The notes: generated by a model from the letters alone, not told the origin. 64,000 nucleotides of DNA from DASWTL01 sp966250385 (GCA_966250385.1 CBINHC010000011.1:1-64000), one strand, 5' to 3'. Numbered from the stretch's first letter, positions 42,875 through 52,016 are shown. A program made the numbers and translations.

Positions 42875-43450
42875 ATGTTACTTACTGCTGATATCATCTC
42901 CAGAGACGATCTTCCTGCAAGGGTAGACTGGATCAACGACCCCCGTGTGAATGAATATATGTATTTCAAACTTCCTGTTACCCTGCAGGGAACCTTGAAA
43001 TGGTATGATAAGGTAATCCGCAATTATGACCGGTATGATTTGGCGTTCAGGGATGAGAAGGGTACGCCGGTCGGCATGTCCGGAATCACGGCGATCAATG
43101 CTTCCTTCCATAACGGGGAGTTTTACATCTTCATCAATCCCGACATGCAGGGGAAGGGAGCGGGGAAAGCAATAACGACCTGGATGCTGGAATACGGGTT
43201 CAGTACCCTCGGGCTTGCAAAAATCTATCTGTACGTGGACGGAGACAATGTTCATGCGGTCCGGTTGTACGAGAGTATCGGTTTCGTACAGGAAGGAAAC
43301 CTCCGCCAGCACCGGTATAAGAACGGCCGATACCATGACAAACTGGTTTTTGGTATGCTGAAGCCGGAATGGCTGTCCGAACACAGATTCCGGAGCGGTA
43401 GTGATTCTTGTACCGTCATTACCCCGGTAGACATGATGAAAAGCGCCTAG
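42875..43450 (+). CDS. GNAT acetyltransferase, RimJ/PseH-like
   Basis: 191 residues from the ATG at 42875 (MLLTADIISRDDLPARVDWI). Motif A is INPDMQGKGAGKAITTWMLE; GLAKIYLYVDGDNVHAVRLY and ESIGFVQEGNLRQHRYKNGR follow, as in RimJ/RimL and the amino-sugar N-acetyltransferase PseH. The N-terminal DLPARVDWINDPRVNEYMYF also fits PseH-like proteins. A sugar-nucleotide or ribosomal-protein substrate is possible. No sugar genes are nearby. Confidence 0.83.
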   Translation: MLLTADIISRDDLPARVDWINDPRVNEYMYFKLPVTLQGTLKWYDKVIRNYDRYDLAFRDEKGTPVGMSGITAINASFHNGEFYIFINPDMQGKGAGKAITTWMLEYGFSTLGLAKIYLYVDGDNVHAVRLYESIGFVQEGNLRQHRYKNGRYHDKLVFGMLKPEWLSEHRFRSGSDSCTVITPVDMMKSA

Positions 43451-43547
43451 AGCGATCAGTTGTCTTATTACAGGCTCAATCCCCGGACCCCGCATTGGGT
43501 TTCGTGTAACCTTTTCCGGCTTTTTTCATCTATTGAGAGGATACGTT

Positions 43548-43555
43548 TAAATTTG
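43548..43555 (+). promoter_or_regulatory. Candidate -7 box (TAAATTTG) of the S41 peptidase gene
   Basis: Exact TAnnTTTG match ending 3 nt before the ATG at 43559. If used, the message would be leaderless. Confidence 0.4.
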
Positions 43556-43558
43556 GTT

Positions 43559-45193
43559 ATGAAAAGAATTTTCCTCTCGGTTGCGCTCGCGTGTGCAACC
43601 ATCTCGGTGTCAGCGCAGAGTGCCGATGACCTCCTTAAGAAAGCAAATACAGCATACCAGAGCAAGGCATATCCGGAGAGCGCTGAGCTCTACAAGCTGG
43701 CGATCGAAAAGGGAGCTGATAATGCCGGCGAATATTACAATGCGGCTTGTTCATATGCCCTTGCAGGCGATAAAACGGCTGCGTTCCGGTTTCTCGAAGG
43801 AGCATTAAGGAACGGCTGGACGAATGTTGCACACCTTCAGCGGGATACTGACCTTTCGTCCCTGCATGACGATCCGAAGTGGCCGGCGATCGTGGAGAAC
43901 GCCAAACGAAAGGAGGCATCGGCCAAACGACTCTGGGACAGCCCGGAACTGAATACGCCTTATCAAGCTGAGCTATCTGAAGCGGAGAAGGTAGCCGGGG
44001 TTTCCAAACTGTGGTCCGAGGTCAAGTATAACTTTGTGAACTTCGATCTGGTTCCGGAACTGAAGTGGGATTCCCTGTACATGGCAGCCCTGAACGAAGT
44101 GTCGAAAACCAAAACCACCGCCGATTACTACCGGTTACTGATGCGGACCATCGCGCAGCTGAAAGACGGCCATACCAATGTGTATCCGGCGGACCAGCTG
44201 AGCGCCGAATTCTATGCCCAGCCGGCGCTGAAAACCAGACTGGTTGAGGGCAGGGTGGTCGTACTTCAGGTTTATGATGAGGCGCTGAAAGCGCGGGGCA
44301 TTACTCCGGGAACAGAGGTAATCAGTTTGAACAATGTTCCGGTAAGGGATTACGCGGAAAAAAACATCCGCCCCTACCAGAGCGGATCAACTCCGCATGA
44401 CCTGGATGTCCGGACCTACGAGTACGGACTGCTTCGGGGTGCCCTGAACGATTCACTGGTTATCGGTTTCAAGGATTCCGGAGGCAAAAGATTTACGGTA
44501 CCGGTTAAACGGGTAGACTTTGACGCGATCCGGAAGATGATCCCCGCTAATCCTGCGTTCCGGCTGACCTGGCTGAGAGGAAATATCGCTCATGTAGAAC
44601 TGAATACATTCGGAAACGACGAAGCTGCCGTTCAATACATTAAACATTTCCCGGAGATCAGCAAGGCGGACGCCATCATTTTTGACGTACGCAACAACGG
44701 GGGCGGTAATGGCAGCGTCGGATTCAAAGTTCTTTCCACCCTGACCGATAAGCCGTTCCTGACCAGCAGCTGGTTTACCCGGGATTACCGGCCGGCTCAC
44801 CGTGCCTGGGGTAATGCCGAAGGCAGGACCGGTGGCAGCAATAATTCCTACCCGGCAGACGGAAAACTGCTGTATACCAAACCGGTGGCGGTTCTGACCA
44901 GCCCGCGTACATACTCGGCAGCCGAGGACTTCGCCATCGCATTCGATGTCATGGACCGGGGCAAGCTGATCGGCGAGACCACCGGAGGCAGCACCGGCCA
45001 GCCCCTGATGTTCAGTCTTCCTGGCGGCGGTATTGCACGGGTATGTACCAAACGGGATACCTATCCGGACGGTAAGGAGTTCGTAGGCGTAGGAATTCTG
45101 CCGGATGTGCCGGTGAATCCGACCATCACCGATATGCGGAAGGGACGGGACACTGTCCTGGAGGCAGCCGTTAAACTGCTCACCGCCAAATAA
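43559..45193 (+). CDS. S41-family periplasmic peptidase with N-terminal TPR
   Basis: 544 residues from the ATG at 43559; signal peptide ending SVSAQ. A TPR-like stretch (about 20-115, KANTAYQSKAYPESAELYKL) is followed by a core N-terminal domain, a degenerate PDZ (ITPGTEVISLNNVPVRDYAE) and the S41 catalytic domain: IIFDVRNNGGGNGSVGFK, then TSPRTYSAAEDFAIAFD with the nucleophile Ser453, and GETTGGSTGQP. Enzymes of this type trim or degrade periplasmic proteins and peptides. The following palindrome ends the transcript. Confidence 0.9.
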   Translation: MKRIFLSVALACATISVSAQSADDLLKKANTAYQSKAYPESAELYKLAIEKGADNAGEYYNAACSYALAGDKTAAFRFLEGALRNGWTNVAHLQRDTDLSSLHDDPKWPAIVENAKRKEASAKRLWDSPELNTPYQAELSEAEKVAGVSKLWSEVKYNFVNFDLVPELKWDSLYMAALNEVSKTKTTADYYRLLMRTIAQLKDGHTNVYPADQLSAEFYAQPALKTRLVEGRVVVLQVYDEALKARGITPGTEVISLNNVPVRDYAEKNIRPYQSGSTPHDLDVRTYEYGLLRGALNDSLVIGFKDSGGKRFTVPVKRVDFDAIRKMIPANPAFRLTWLRGNIAHVELNTFGNDEAAVQYIKHFPEISKADAIIFDVRNNGGGNGSVGFKVLSTLTDKPFLTSSWFTRDYRPAHRAWGNAEGRTGGSNNSYPADGKLLYTKPVAVLTSPRTYSAAEDFAIAFDVMDRGKLIGETTGGSTGQPLMFSLPGGGIARVCTKRDTYPDGKEFVGVGILPDVPVNPTITDMRKGRDTVLEAAVKLLTAK

Positions 45194-45212
45194 TACCGGG
45201 CGAGCTCTTTCG

Positions 45213-45252
45213 GGAAAGGCTGCATCGATCGATGCAGCCTTTCCTTCTTTTG
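45213..45252 (+). terminator. Terminator formed by a perfect 32-bp palindrome
   Basis: The half-site GGAAAGGCTGCATCGA is followed directly by its exact reverse complement (45213-45244), then TTCTTTT. It lies 20 bp after the S41 stop. It can fold on either strand. Confidence 0.75.
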
Positions 45253-45342
45253 AAGGTGGGTCGCTGTTCCCGTAGGGTTCCACGGCCGTAGGTTGTAACC
45301 CCAAAGGAACCCGTGAACTCTATATAGAAAATAGAAAAACTC

Positions 45343-45759
45343 ATGAGTACAACCGTAAATTATCCGGCAGCCGCTTATTCAGGGGAATTAAGCGCGACTG
45401 AAAAAGCCCGTGTCTTGCTGAAGTGGACCTATGGACTGGTTCCCATCGTGGCCGGGGCAGACAAGTTCTTTCATCTCCTGGTCGACTGGGACAAGTACCT
45501 GGCTCCGGCCGTTGCGCAGATCCTGCCGCTCGAACCACATACGTTCATGCTGATCGTCGGCGTCATCGAGATCGTCGCCGGAATTCTCGTTCTCGCCAAA
45601 CCGCGCATCGGGAGCCTCATTGTAGGCTTGTGGCTTATCGGCATTGCCCTGAACCTGGTCCTGACCGGGCAGTACTATGATATTGCTGTCCGGGATACGG
45701 TCATGGCTATCGGGGCTTTCTCGTTATACTTACTGGTTTCTGACCGGAAGGGGGGGTAG
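45343..45759 (+). CDS. DoxX-like four-helix membrane protein
   Basis: 138 residues. A polar start is followed by four hydrophobic segments (about 30-47, 68-85, 88-107, 118-133), with GADKFFHLLVDWDKYLAP and IEIVAGILVLAKPRIGS between them. This is the layout of DoxX-like proteins, small inner-membrane proteins tied to redox or membrane stress. The exact family is uncertain. It stands alone. Confidence 0.7.
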   Translation: MSTTVNYPAAAYSGELSATEKARVLLKWTYGLVPIVAGADKFFHLLVDWDKYLAPAVAQILPLEPHTFMLIVGVIEIVAGILVLAKPRIGSLIVGLWLIGIALNLVLTGQYYDIAVRDTVMAIGAFSLYLLVSDRKGG

Positions 45760-45782
45760 GATCTGCTTTGGTCTCAGAACCG

Positions 45783-45947
45783 GTGATAACTGACTACGGG
45801 CTGATCGGCGACTGCCGGTCAGCGTCCGTGGTCAGTAAATACGGCTCTGTCGACTGGTGCTGCCTGACTTCCATGCTCCTGTCGTGTTTGCTTGCCCATC
45901 TGGACTACGGCGCCATTCTGGCTTTTCCGGTACTTAAGTTTAAATAA
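45783..45947 (+). pseudogene. N-terminal remnant of a GH15 glucoamylase/trehalase-like gene
   Basis: The frame reads DYGLIGDCRSASVVSKYG then SVDWCCL, the well-known start of GH15-type proteins. After that point the frame is wrong, but the next frame shows FHAPVVFA, close to the expected FDAPSVFA, so a small deletion broke the gene. The remainder of the ~600-residue enzyme is absent. The 45760-46040 gap holds only this remnant and the regulatory region of the next gene. Confidence 0.7.
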
Positions 45948-46023
45948 TAAAAACATAAAGTTCCCCGGCGCCTTGTAAATGTGAGGCATTGTATTTGTTT
46001 GTCAATGCCAAGTGAAAACGATT

Positions 46024-46031
46024 AAAGGAGG
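46024..46031 (+). promoter_or_regulatory. Strong Shine-Dalgarno sequence (AAAGGAGG)
   Basis: AAAGGAGG ends 9 nt before the ATG at 46041. Perfect SD sites are rare in Bacteroidota, where most genes in this window have none, so strong translation of the stress protein is likely. Confidence 0.75.
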
Positions 46032-46040
46032 AAATAAATT

Positions 46041-47087
46041 ATGGCAAAAGCAGTAATCGGAATCTTTGACAGTTCAGCTGAGGCCCGTGAAGCGGTCCGG
46101 AACCTGGAAAGCCGGGGGATCACCAGCGATCATGTGGACATCAGGGAGCAGATGGGAGAGACCGGAACAGAAGAGAAACATGAAGGGATAGGAGAGAGTA
46201 TCAGCCACTTCTTCAGCAATCTGTTCGGAAATGATGACGACGCAAAAAATTACAGTGAAGTAGCGAACCGGGGCTGTACAGTTACGGTATATACCGACAG
46301 TAATGAAGAGGCGGAAGATGTTGCCGATATCCTGGATGACTGCGGTGCGATCGACGTGGACGAACGGATCACTCAGTATCGTGGCGGAATGGGAACCACA
46401 GGATCCGGAATGGGAACCGGAGCCGGAATGGGAACCGGTTTGGGAGCATCTAACCCGGCTTCCGGCACCACTGGTATAACCGGTACGGGGCGGGAACGAA
46501 TGCCCGGAGAACCGAATACAGGCGTGCCGGGAGGCGGAAACATGACCGGCCAGACACCGCCTTCAACGCAAACCAACAGACCGGGAACGGGAAGTGAGTG
46601 GTCCGATTCCGGCTACCAGGGCCGCACTTCGGAAAACATGGGGTCCGGGTCCAATCAAAGCGAATGGTCAGGCCGCACAGCCCAGGATCCGCTCGCAGAT
46701 TCATCGACTGACCGGACCGGCAGCTCCGGAATCAGCCAGACGCCGATGTCCGGCGAAGCGAATCGTTCGGATATGAGCGGCAACCTCTCCTCATCCGAGG
46801 AGACCGGCTGGACATCACCTTCCGGGGAGATGCGGACGCGAACAAATGAATCCAATCAGTCCGGCCGGACCGGACGGACCGAACAGAATCCGATCGGTTC
46901 GGCTGAAGATCGCCATAATACCGGCGAACCAAGTTCCGGAAGCGAAAAGATCCACCGGAGCCGGATCTTCGACACCCCTGATGATCTCAGGGCGCGGATC
47001 GGCCGCAGGCATCCTTCACCTTCCAACCGGGGTACCACCGGGGACATCAATCCCCTGAATCAGCAGGATCCCGACTGGGGTTTATAA
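46041..47087 (+). CDS. Stress protein with YflT-like N-terminal domain and long low-complexity tail
   Basis: 348 residues. Residues 1-115 (MAKAVIGIFDSSAEAREAVR, NLESRGITSDHVDI, CTVTVYTDSNEEAEDVADIL) match the general-stress/YflT-type ferredoxin-like fold (compare GsiB/17M proteins). The rest (about 120-310) is Gly/Ser/Thr/Arg-rich, with repeats such as GTGSGMGTGAGMGTG and SGRTG, and is surely disordered. The last ~40 residues (FDTPDDLRARIGRRHPSPSN) are less biased. Long disordered tails of this kind are seen in desiccation and stress proteins. The function is not known. Confidence 0.75.
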   Translation: MAKAVIGIFDSSAEAREAVRNLESRGITSDHVDIREQMGETGTEEKHEGIGESISHFFSNLFGNDDDAKNYSEVANRGCTVTVYTDSNEEAEDVADILDDCGAIDVDERITQYRGGMGTTGSGMGTGAGMGTGLGASNPASGTTGITGTGRERMPGEPNTGVPGGGNMTGQTPPSTQTNRPGTGSEWSDSGYQGRTSENMGSGSNQSEWSGRTAQDPLADSSTDRTGSSGISQTPMSGEANRSDMSGNLSSSEETGWTSPSGEMRTRTNESNQSGRTGRTEQNPIGSAEDRHNTGEPSSGSEKIHRSRIFDTPDDLRARIGRRHPSPSNRGTTGDINPLNQQDPDWGL

Positions 47088-47106
47088 TGAAACGGATATT
47101 AAACCG

Positions 47107-47135
47107 GAACGGCAGCCTAGGCTGCCGTTTCTTTT
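47107..47135. terminator. Shared bidirectional terminator
   Basis: AACGGCAGCC-TA-GGCTGCCGTT is a perfect palindrome followed by TCTTTTT. It ends the stress protein gene, and the stop codon of the convergent small gene (47117-47119) lies inside the stem. Confidence 0.75.
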
Positions 47136-47359
47136 TGGTTTTCAGTCTCTTTTGGAGGCGTATTTTTTATACCGGCTGAGGCATGATACTGCAGGGCATC
47201 ATACAATGCCTGGCAGGCAATGTAGTCCTCACGTTCTTCCAGCTTCTTTAGGGTCCTTTCGACCAGGCGGATCCGCCCGTTATAGATGTCGGTATCTGCA
47301 CCGATCCTGAATACGATATAATGCTGTGTTGATCTTACGCTGTTATCCAATCCCTTCAT
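47117..47359 (-). CDS. Small hypothetical protein, convergent to the stress gene
   Basis: 80 residues. It reads like a real protein: YIVFRIGADTDIYNGRIRLV, then ERTLKKLEEREDYIACQALY and DALQYHASAG. These are predicted as a short strand pair and two helices, followed by a charged tail (PPKETENQKET). No family recognised. Its stop codon sits in the shared terminator. Confidence 0.55.
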   Translation of the reverse strand: MKGLDNSVRSTQHYIVFRIGADTDIYNGRIRLVERTLKKLEEREDYIACQALYDALQYHASAGIKNTPPKETENQKETAA

Positions 47360-47431
47360 CTCTCATCACGTTGATTAGCTATTCTTACGGTCCGGAAAGG
47401 GAGCAGGTTACGAAGCGATTCGATTTAACGC

Positions 47432-47457
47432 AAAAAAGTCACCCGGAGGTGACTTTT
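47432..47457 (-). terminator. Intrinsic terminator of the ABC-F gene
   Basis: AAAAGTCACC-CGGA-GGTGACTTTT (stem 10 bp), about 22 nt past the stop on the minus strand, with a T-run after the stem. Confidence 0.8.
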
Positions 47458-47479
47458 CAATTTTCGTATGGCTCTTTCA

Positions 47480-49108
47480 CTATGCCATGGCATACAGTTC
47501 TTCACGTTGCTGTTTTACCGCTTCGCTGTTGATGTATTCGTCGTAGCTCATCAGTTTGTCGATGATACCGCCCGGAGTGATCTCAATGATCCGGTTGGCA
47601 ACGGTATGGGTCAGCTCATGGTCACGGGAGGTGAAAAGGATAGTCCCCTTGAAGTCTTTCATGCCGTTGTTCAGGGCGGTGATCGATTCCAGGTCCAGGT
47701 GGTTGGTTGGTTCATCGAACAACAGCACGTTGGCCTGCTGCAGCATCATCCGGGAGAACATGCAGCGCATTTTCTCTCCTCCGGACAAAACGTTTGATTT
47801 CTTGAGCACCTCTTCACCCGAGAACAGCATCCGGCCAAGGAAACTGCGGATGAACTGCTCGTCTTTTTCACCAACCGAGTATTCGCGCAGCCAGTCGATC
47901 AGGTTCAGGTCCTTGCCTGCGAAGTAATCGGAGTTATCGGCCGGGATATCGGCAATATTGATCGTAACTCCCCACTTGAACTCACCGGAGAAACCGGCAT
48001 CGCGGCCGGTCAGGATGTCGTAGAATGCCGTTGTTGCCAGACTGTTCTGCGAAAGCACCGCGATCTTGTCGCCCTTGTTTACCAAAAAGTCGATATCTGA
48101 GAACAGCAGCTCCCCGTTCAGCTCCTTGCGAAGTTTTTCAACCTGCAGGATCTGGTCGCCCGCTTCACGGCCCTGGTTATTGAACATGATAGCGGGGTAT
48201 TTACGGTTGGATGGCTTGATCTCTTCGAGGTTGATCTTATCCAGTGCCTTTTTACGGCTGGTGGCCTGTTTGGACTTGGAAGCGTTGGCGCTGAAACGAC
48301 GGATGAACTCCTGAAGTTCCTTGACCTTATCTTCCATCTTCTTGTTCTGATCGGAGCGCTGACGCAGGGCCAGCTGGCTTGATTCATACCAGAAGGTATA
48401 GTTACCGGTATAGATGTTCATCTTACCGAAGTCAATATCAACGATGTGCGTACAAACGGTGTCCAGGAAGTGACGGTCGTGGGATACCACCAGGACGATG
48501 TTTTCATAACCGGCCAGAAAGTCTTCCAGCCAGGAAATCGTATTGATGTCCAGGTCGTTGGTCGGCTCATCCAGGATCAGGATATCCGGATTCCCGAATA
48601 ATGCCTGCGCAAGGAGCACCCGGACTTTCTGGTTACCGTCCAGCTCGTTCAGTAGCTTATAATGGAATTCTTCCTTGATCCCCAGGTTGCTCAGGAGGGT
48701 AGCGGCGCCGCTCTCCGCGTTCCAGCCATCCATTTCCGCGAAGATGTTCTCCAGTTCACCGGCACGTTCACCGTCCTTTTCCGTGAAATCTTCTTTTGCG
48801 TACAGGGCATCCTTCTCCTTCATCACGTTATATAGTTCCTTGTGGCCCATCAGCACGGTCTCGATCACGGGGAATTCGTCGAACTGGTAGTGGTTCTGGG
48901 ACAGAACCGCCATCCGCTCGCCGGGTGTGAAGGCCACCTGGCCGGATGTCTGATCCACTTCTCCGGTAAGGATTTTCAGAAACGTGGACTTACCAGCACC
49001 GTTGGCGCCGATAATTCCATAGCAGTTGCCCTGGGTGAATTTCAGGTTAACGTCTTCAAAGAGAGTGCGTTTTCCGAAGCGTAAGGATAGATTGGATACC
49101 GTAATCAT
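47480..49108 (-). CDS. ABC-F family ATPase (translation or antibiotic-resistance type)
   Basis: 542 residues with two ABC domains. First: Walker A GANGAGKST, signature LNELDGNQKVRVLLAQAL, Walker B ILILDEPTNDLD. Second: a degenerate P-loop (LSQNSLATTAF), signature LSGGEKMRCMFSRMML and Walker B LLFDEPTNHLD. The inter-domain linker (ELQEFIRRFSANASKSKQAT, SRKKALDKI) is the P-site tRNA-interacting motif region. No membrane domain. This is the YbiT/EttA-like group that acts on the ribosome. The second P-loop looks partly altered, as in other YbiT-like members. Confidence 0.92.
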   Translation of the reverse strand: MITVSNLSLRFGKRTLFEDVNLKFTQGNCYGIIGANGAGKSTFLKILTGEVDQTSGQVAFTPGERMAVLSQNHYQFDEFPVIETVLMGHKELYNVMKEKDALYAKEDFTEKDGERAGELENIFAEMDGWNAESGAATLLSNLGIKEEFHYKLLNELDGNQKVRVLLAQALFGNPDILILDEPTNDLDINTISWLEDFLAGYENIVLVVSHDRHFLDTVCTHIVDIDFGKMNIYTGNYTFWYESSQLALRQRSDQNKKMEDKVKELQEFIRRFSANASKSKQATSRKKALDKINLEEIKPSNRKYPAIMFNNQGREAGDQILQVEKLRKELNGELLFSDIDFLVNKGDKIAVLSQNSLATTAFYDILTGRDAGFSGEFKWGVTINIADIPADNSDYFAGKDLNLIDWLREYSVGEKDEQFIRSFLGRMLFSGEEVLKKSNVLSGGEKMRCMFSRMMLQQANVLLFDEPTNHLDLESITALNNGMKDFKGTILFTSRDHELTHTVANRIIEITPGGIIDKLMSYDEYINSEAVKQQREELYAMA

Positions 49109-49127
49109 ATAGTCTAAAATTGAGGTG

Positions 49128-49154
49128 CAAAGGTACTGATTTTCAGCTTAGCAA
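49128..49154 (-). promoter_or_regulatory. Candidate promoter of the ABC-F gene
   Basis: On the minus strand TTG (49154-49152), 16 nt, TACCTTTG (49135-49128), then 19 nt to the ATG at 49108. The spacer length is the same as in the CHU_C promoter. Confidence 0.45.
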
Positions 49155-49264
49155 CGAAGTAAAAATGGGAAACGGGCTCATCATGACGGCCCGGAGACAC
49201 TGGCGGCTTCCCCAGGATTCCCTTCAGCTTAGTTGTAACTTAGCTTATTTGCAGGGGCAGAAGT

Positions 49265-49405
49265 TTAAAGCCGAACTGCCTCGACGATATTTTCGTTGGT
49301 GAACACCCGTGACAGCTGGTAGACTAGTTCGCCTTTTGTAGCCTCGTTCAGCGTTTGAGGATACTCCTGCAATGAAAGTGCGAATGGACCCTTCTTCAGA
49401 TTCGT
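49265..49405 (-). pseudogene. Possible C-terminal remnant of a protein gene
   Basis: On the minus strand one frame reads LKKGPFALSLQEYPQTLNEA, then TKGELVYQLSRVFTNENIVE and AVRL before a TAA at 49265. The composition is protein-like, but the frame is closed at once upstream by TGA and has no start. The family is not recognised. The rest of the 49109-49498 gap holds no other signal than the ABC-F promoter. Confidence 0.3.
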
Positions 49406-49498
49406 TCAGTTCTCGCTCGTTCCTCGGAATCTTATAACTTATTCCAGAAATTCTGTAACGGTTGACGCTTCGGATGGTCGCAAATTTGTGTAAGTCAG

Positions 49499-51949
49499 AT
49501 GAAGAACGCCATGAACGAGACAAACGATACCATTAAACTTCCCCTGGAGGGTGTTGAAAGCGGGCACTGCGCCCTGATCGTCGATAAGGGTCTGGATAAG
49601 GTGCCGGGTGTCATAGCCCACCAGGTCGAATTGAATAATAACCAGGCGGTTCTGAAGACCGCCTCACCCGAAGCGATCCCGCGTGCCGTGTCGGCGATCC
49701 GGGATCTCGGGTACAACGTCAGTACGGTGCGACAGAATTTTCCGATCACGGGCATGAGCTGCGCGTCCTGCGCGATCAGCGTGGAAAGCATGCTGAAGGC
49801 CCGGAAAGGCGTCATTGCTGCTGTCGTTAATTTTGCAAATAACTCTGCGTCCGTCGAATATATTCCAGGGGTGGTTGCCCCGGAGGAACTGAAGAAATCG
49901 GTGCAGTCGATCGGCTATGATCTGGTAGTTGAGCAATCCGAATCGGCCGCCGCCACGCTCGAAAAACTGCAGAAAGATAAGTTGAGCGACCTGAAACGCC
50001 GGACCTGGATGGCTATCGGATTTTCCGTTCCCCTGGTTGTCATCGGGATGTTGCTGATGCATATGCCCTGGGCCAATCACGTCATGTGGGCGCTGGCGAC
50101 GCCGGTCGTCCTGATCTTTGGCCGCCAGTTCTTCGTCAATGCTTGGAAGCAGGCGCGTCACCGTTCGGCCAATATGGATACCCTGGTTGCGCTGAGTACC
50201 GGGATCGCATACCTGTTCAGTGTATTCAATACGCTGTTCCCTCAGTTTTGGACCAGCCGCGGCCTGGAGGGGCATGTCTATTTTGAGGCTGCCGCCGTCG
50301 TTATCGCTTTCATCCTGCTGGGAAAACTGCTGGAGGAACGGTCCAAATCGAATACATCGGCAGCCATCAAAAAGCTGATGGGCCTTCAGCCCAGGACGGT
50401 GATCCGGATCGGCGCTGACCAGGCGGAAGAAACCGTGCCTGTATCGGAGGTCATGCCGGGGGATATGTTGCTGATCCGTCCGGGAGACAAGGTGCCGGTC
50501 GATGGGACGGTAGATTCCGGCAGCTCCTGGGTGGATGAAAGTATGATTTCCGGTGAGCCGGTCCCAATACTTAAGGAACCGGGGGCGGATGTATATGCCG
50601 GGACCATCAACCAGAAGGGCAGTTTCCGGATGAATGCCACCCGCGTGGGCAGCGATACCCTCCTTGCGCATATCATCCAGATGGTTCAGCAGGCCCAGGG
50701 AAGCAAGGCGCCCGTACAGAAGCTGGTGGACCGGGTAGCCGGGATCTTCGTCCCGGTCGTCATCGGGATTGCGGTACTGAGCCTGATCGCCTGGGTCGTC
50801 CTGGGCGGCGAAAACGGGTTTACCCAGGGAATGCTTGCCCTGGTCACCGTGCTGGTGATCGCCTGTCCATGTGCGCTGGGGCTGGCAACCCCGACAGCGA
50901 TCATGGTTGGGGTAGGGAAAGGAGCAGAAAACGGTATCCTGATCCGGGATGCGGAAAGCCTTGAACAGGCTAAGAACCTGAACGCAATCATCCTCGACAA
51001 GACCGGCACCCTGACCGCAGGTAAACCGGAGGTGATCGATATCGCCTGGAAGCCGGGTGTGGAGAGGGAGGAACTGTCCGGGCTTCTCTACAGCATTGAG
51101 GCGGAGTCGGAACATCCGCTGGCTGAAGCCGTGGTGCGGTACCTCCTGGCCCACCATGCGCGGAGACAGGCCCTTGCAGGGTTTGAGAGCATTACCGGGG
51201 AGGGCGTCCGGGCCAGTTATGGCGGCGAAACCTATTATGTGGGAAGTCCTAAGATGATGACCGCGCATCAGATCCGGATAGATGATACCCTCGCCGCCAG
51301 GTCCGAAGAGTGGTCGGGAGAAGCCTATACGGTCATTTGGCTCGCCGACAGCCAGCAGGCGCTTGCTGCCCTGGCGATCGCCGACCGGATCAAAGACAGC
51401 TCGCCTGCAGCCGTCCGGCAGTTGCAGGAGCTGGGTATAGAGGTGTATATGCTGACGGGCGACAACGCCAGGACCGCCAAAGCGGTGGCAGATCGGGTGG
51501 GAATCAGGCATTTCGAAGCTGAAACCTCGCCGGACCGGAAGGCTGCGTTCGTAAAGGATCTGCAGGCACAGGGAAAAAAGGTCGGCATGGTCGGCGACGG
51601 AATCAATGACAGTCAGGCGCTGGCGCAGGCAGATGTCAGTATAGCGATGGGTAAGGGAACCGATATTGCCATGGACGTTGCCCGGATGACGCTGATCAGC
51701 ACCGATCTCCGCCAAATCGCCCGGGCGATCAGTCTTTCGCGTAAGACCGTTCGGGTGATCCGGCAGAACTTGTTCTGGGCCTTTATTTACAATGTCATTG
51801 GCATTCCGATTGCCGCGGGGCTGCTGTATCCCCTTACCGGGTTCCTGCTGAACCCCATGGTGGCTGGCGCAGCGATGGCACTGAGCAGTGTGAGCGTGGT
51901 CTCCAACAGTCTGCGGCTGCGATTTGCGAAACTGGGTTCGGACGAATGA
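49499..51949 (+). CDS. copA: Copper-translocating P-type ATPase
   Basis: 816 residues. A first HMA-like domain (about 12-75) lacks CxxC, while the second has GMSCASC (85-91). Eight membrane helices include the CPC motif (ACPCALG, C456/C458). The phosphorylation site is DKTGTLT (Asp500); SEHPLAEAV and GDGINDSQALAQAD are the nucleotide-binding and hinge motifs. The IB-type pump exports Cu(I) from the cytosol. It starts the metal island and is followed by a small HMA chaperone gene. Confidence 0.95.
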   Translation: MKNAMNETNDTIKLPLEGVESGHCALIVDKGLDKVPGVIAHQVELNNNQAVLKTASPEAIPRAVSAIRDLGYNVSTVRQNFPITGMSCASCAISVESMLKARKGVIAAVVNFANNSASVEYIPGVVAPEELKKSVQSIGYDLVVEQSESAAATLEKLQKDKLSDLKRRTWMAIGFSVPLVVIGMLLMHMPWANHVMWALATPVVLIFGRQFFVNAWKQARHRSANMDTLVALSTGIAYLFSVFNTLFPQFWTSRGLEGHVYFEAAAVVIAFILLGKLLEERSKSNTSAAIKKLMGLQPRTVIRIGADQAEETVPVSEVMPGDMLLIRPGDKVPVDGTVDSGSSWVDESMISGEPVPILKEPGADVYAGTINQKGSFRMNATRVGSDTLLAHIIQMVQQAQGSKAPVQKLVDRVAGIFVPVVIGIAVLSLIAWVVLGGENGFTQGMLALVTVLVIACPCALGLATPTAIMVGVGKGAENGILIRDAESLEQAKNLNAIILDKTGTLTAGKPEVIDIAWKPGVEREELSGLLYSIEAESEHPLAEAVVRYLLAHHARRQALAGFESITGEGVRASYGGETYYVGSPKMMTAHQIRIDDTLAARSEEWSGEAYTVIWLADSQQALAALAIADRIKDSSPAAVRQLQELGIEVYMLTGDNARTAKAVADRVGIRHFEAETSPDRKAAFVKDLQAQGKKVGMVGDGINDSQALAQADVSIAMGKGTDIAMDVARMTLISTDLRQIARAISLSRKTVRVIRQNLFWAFIYNVIGIPIAAGLLYPLTGFLLNPMVAGAAMALSSVSVVSNSLRLRFAKLGSDE

Positions 51950-52016
51950 GTACTTTATCAGGCGGTTCCGGATACAATTAGTTTAATAACAAATCATAAC
52001 CGATAATTCATATAAG

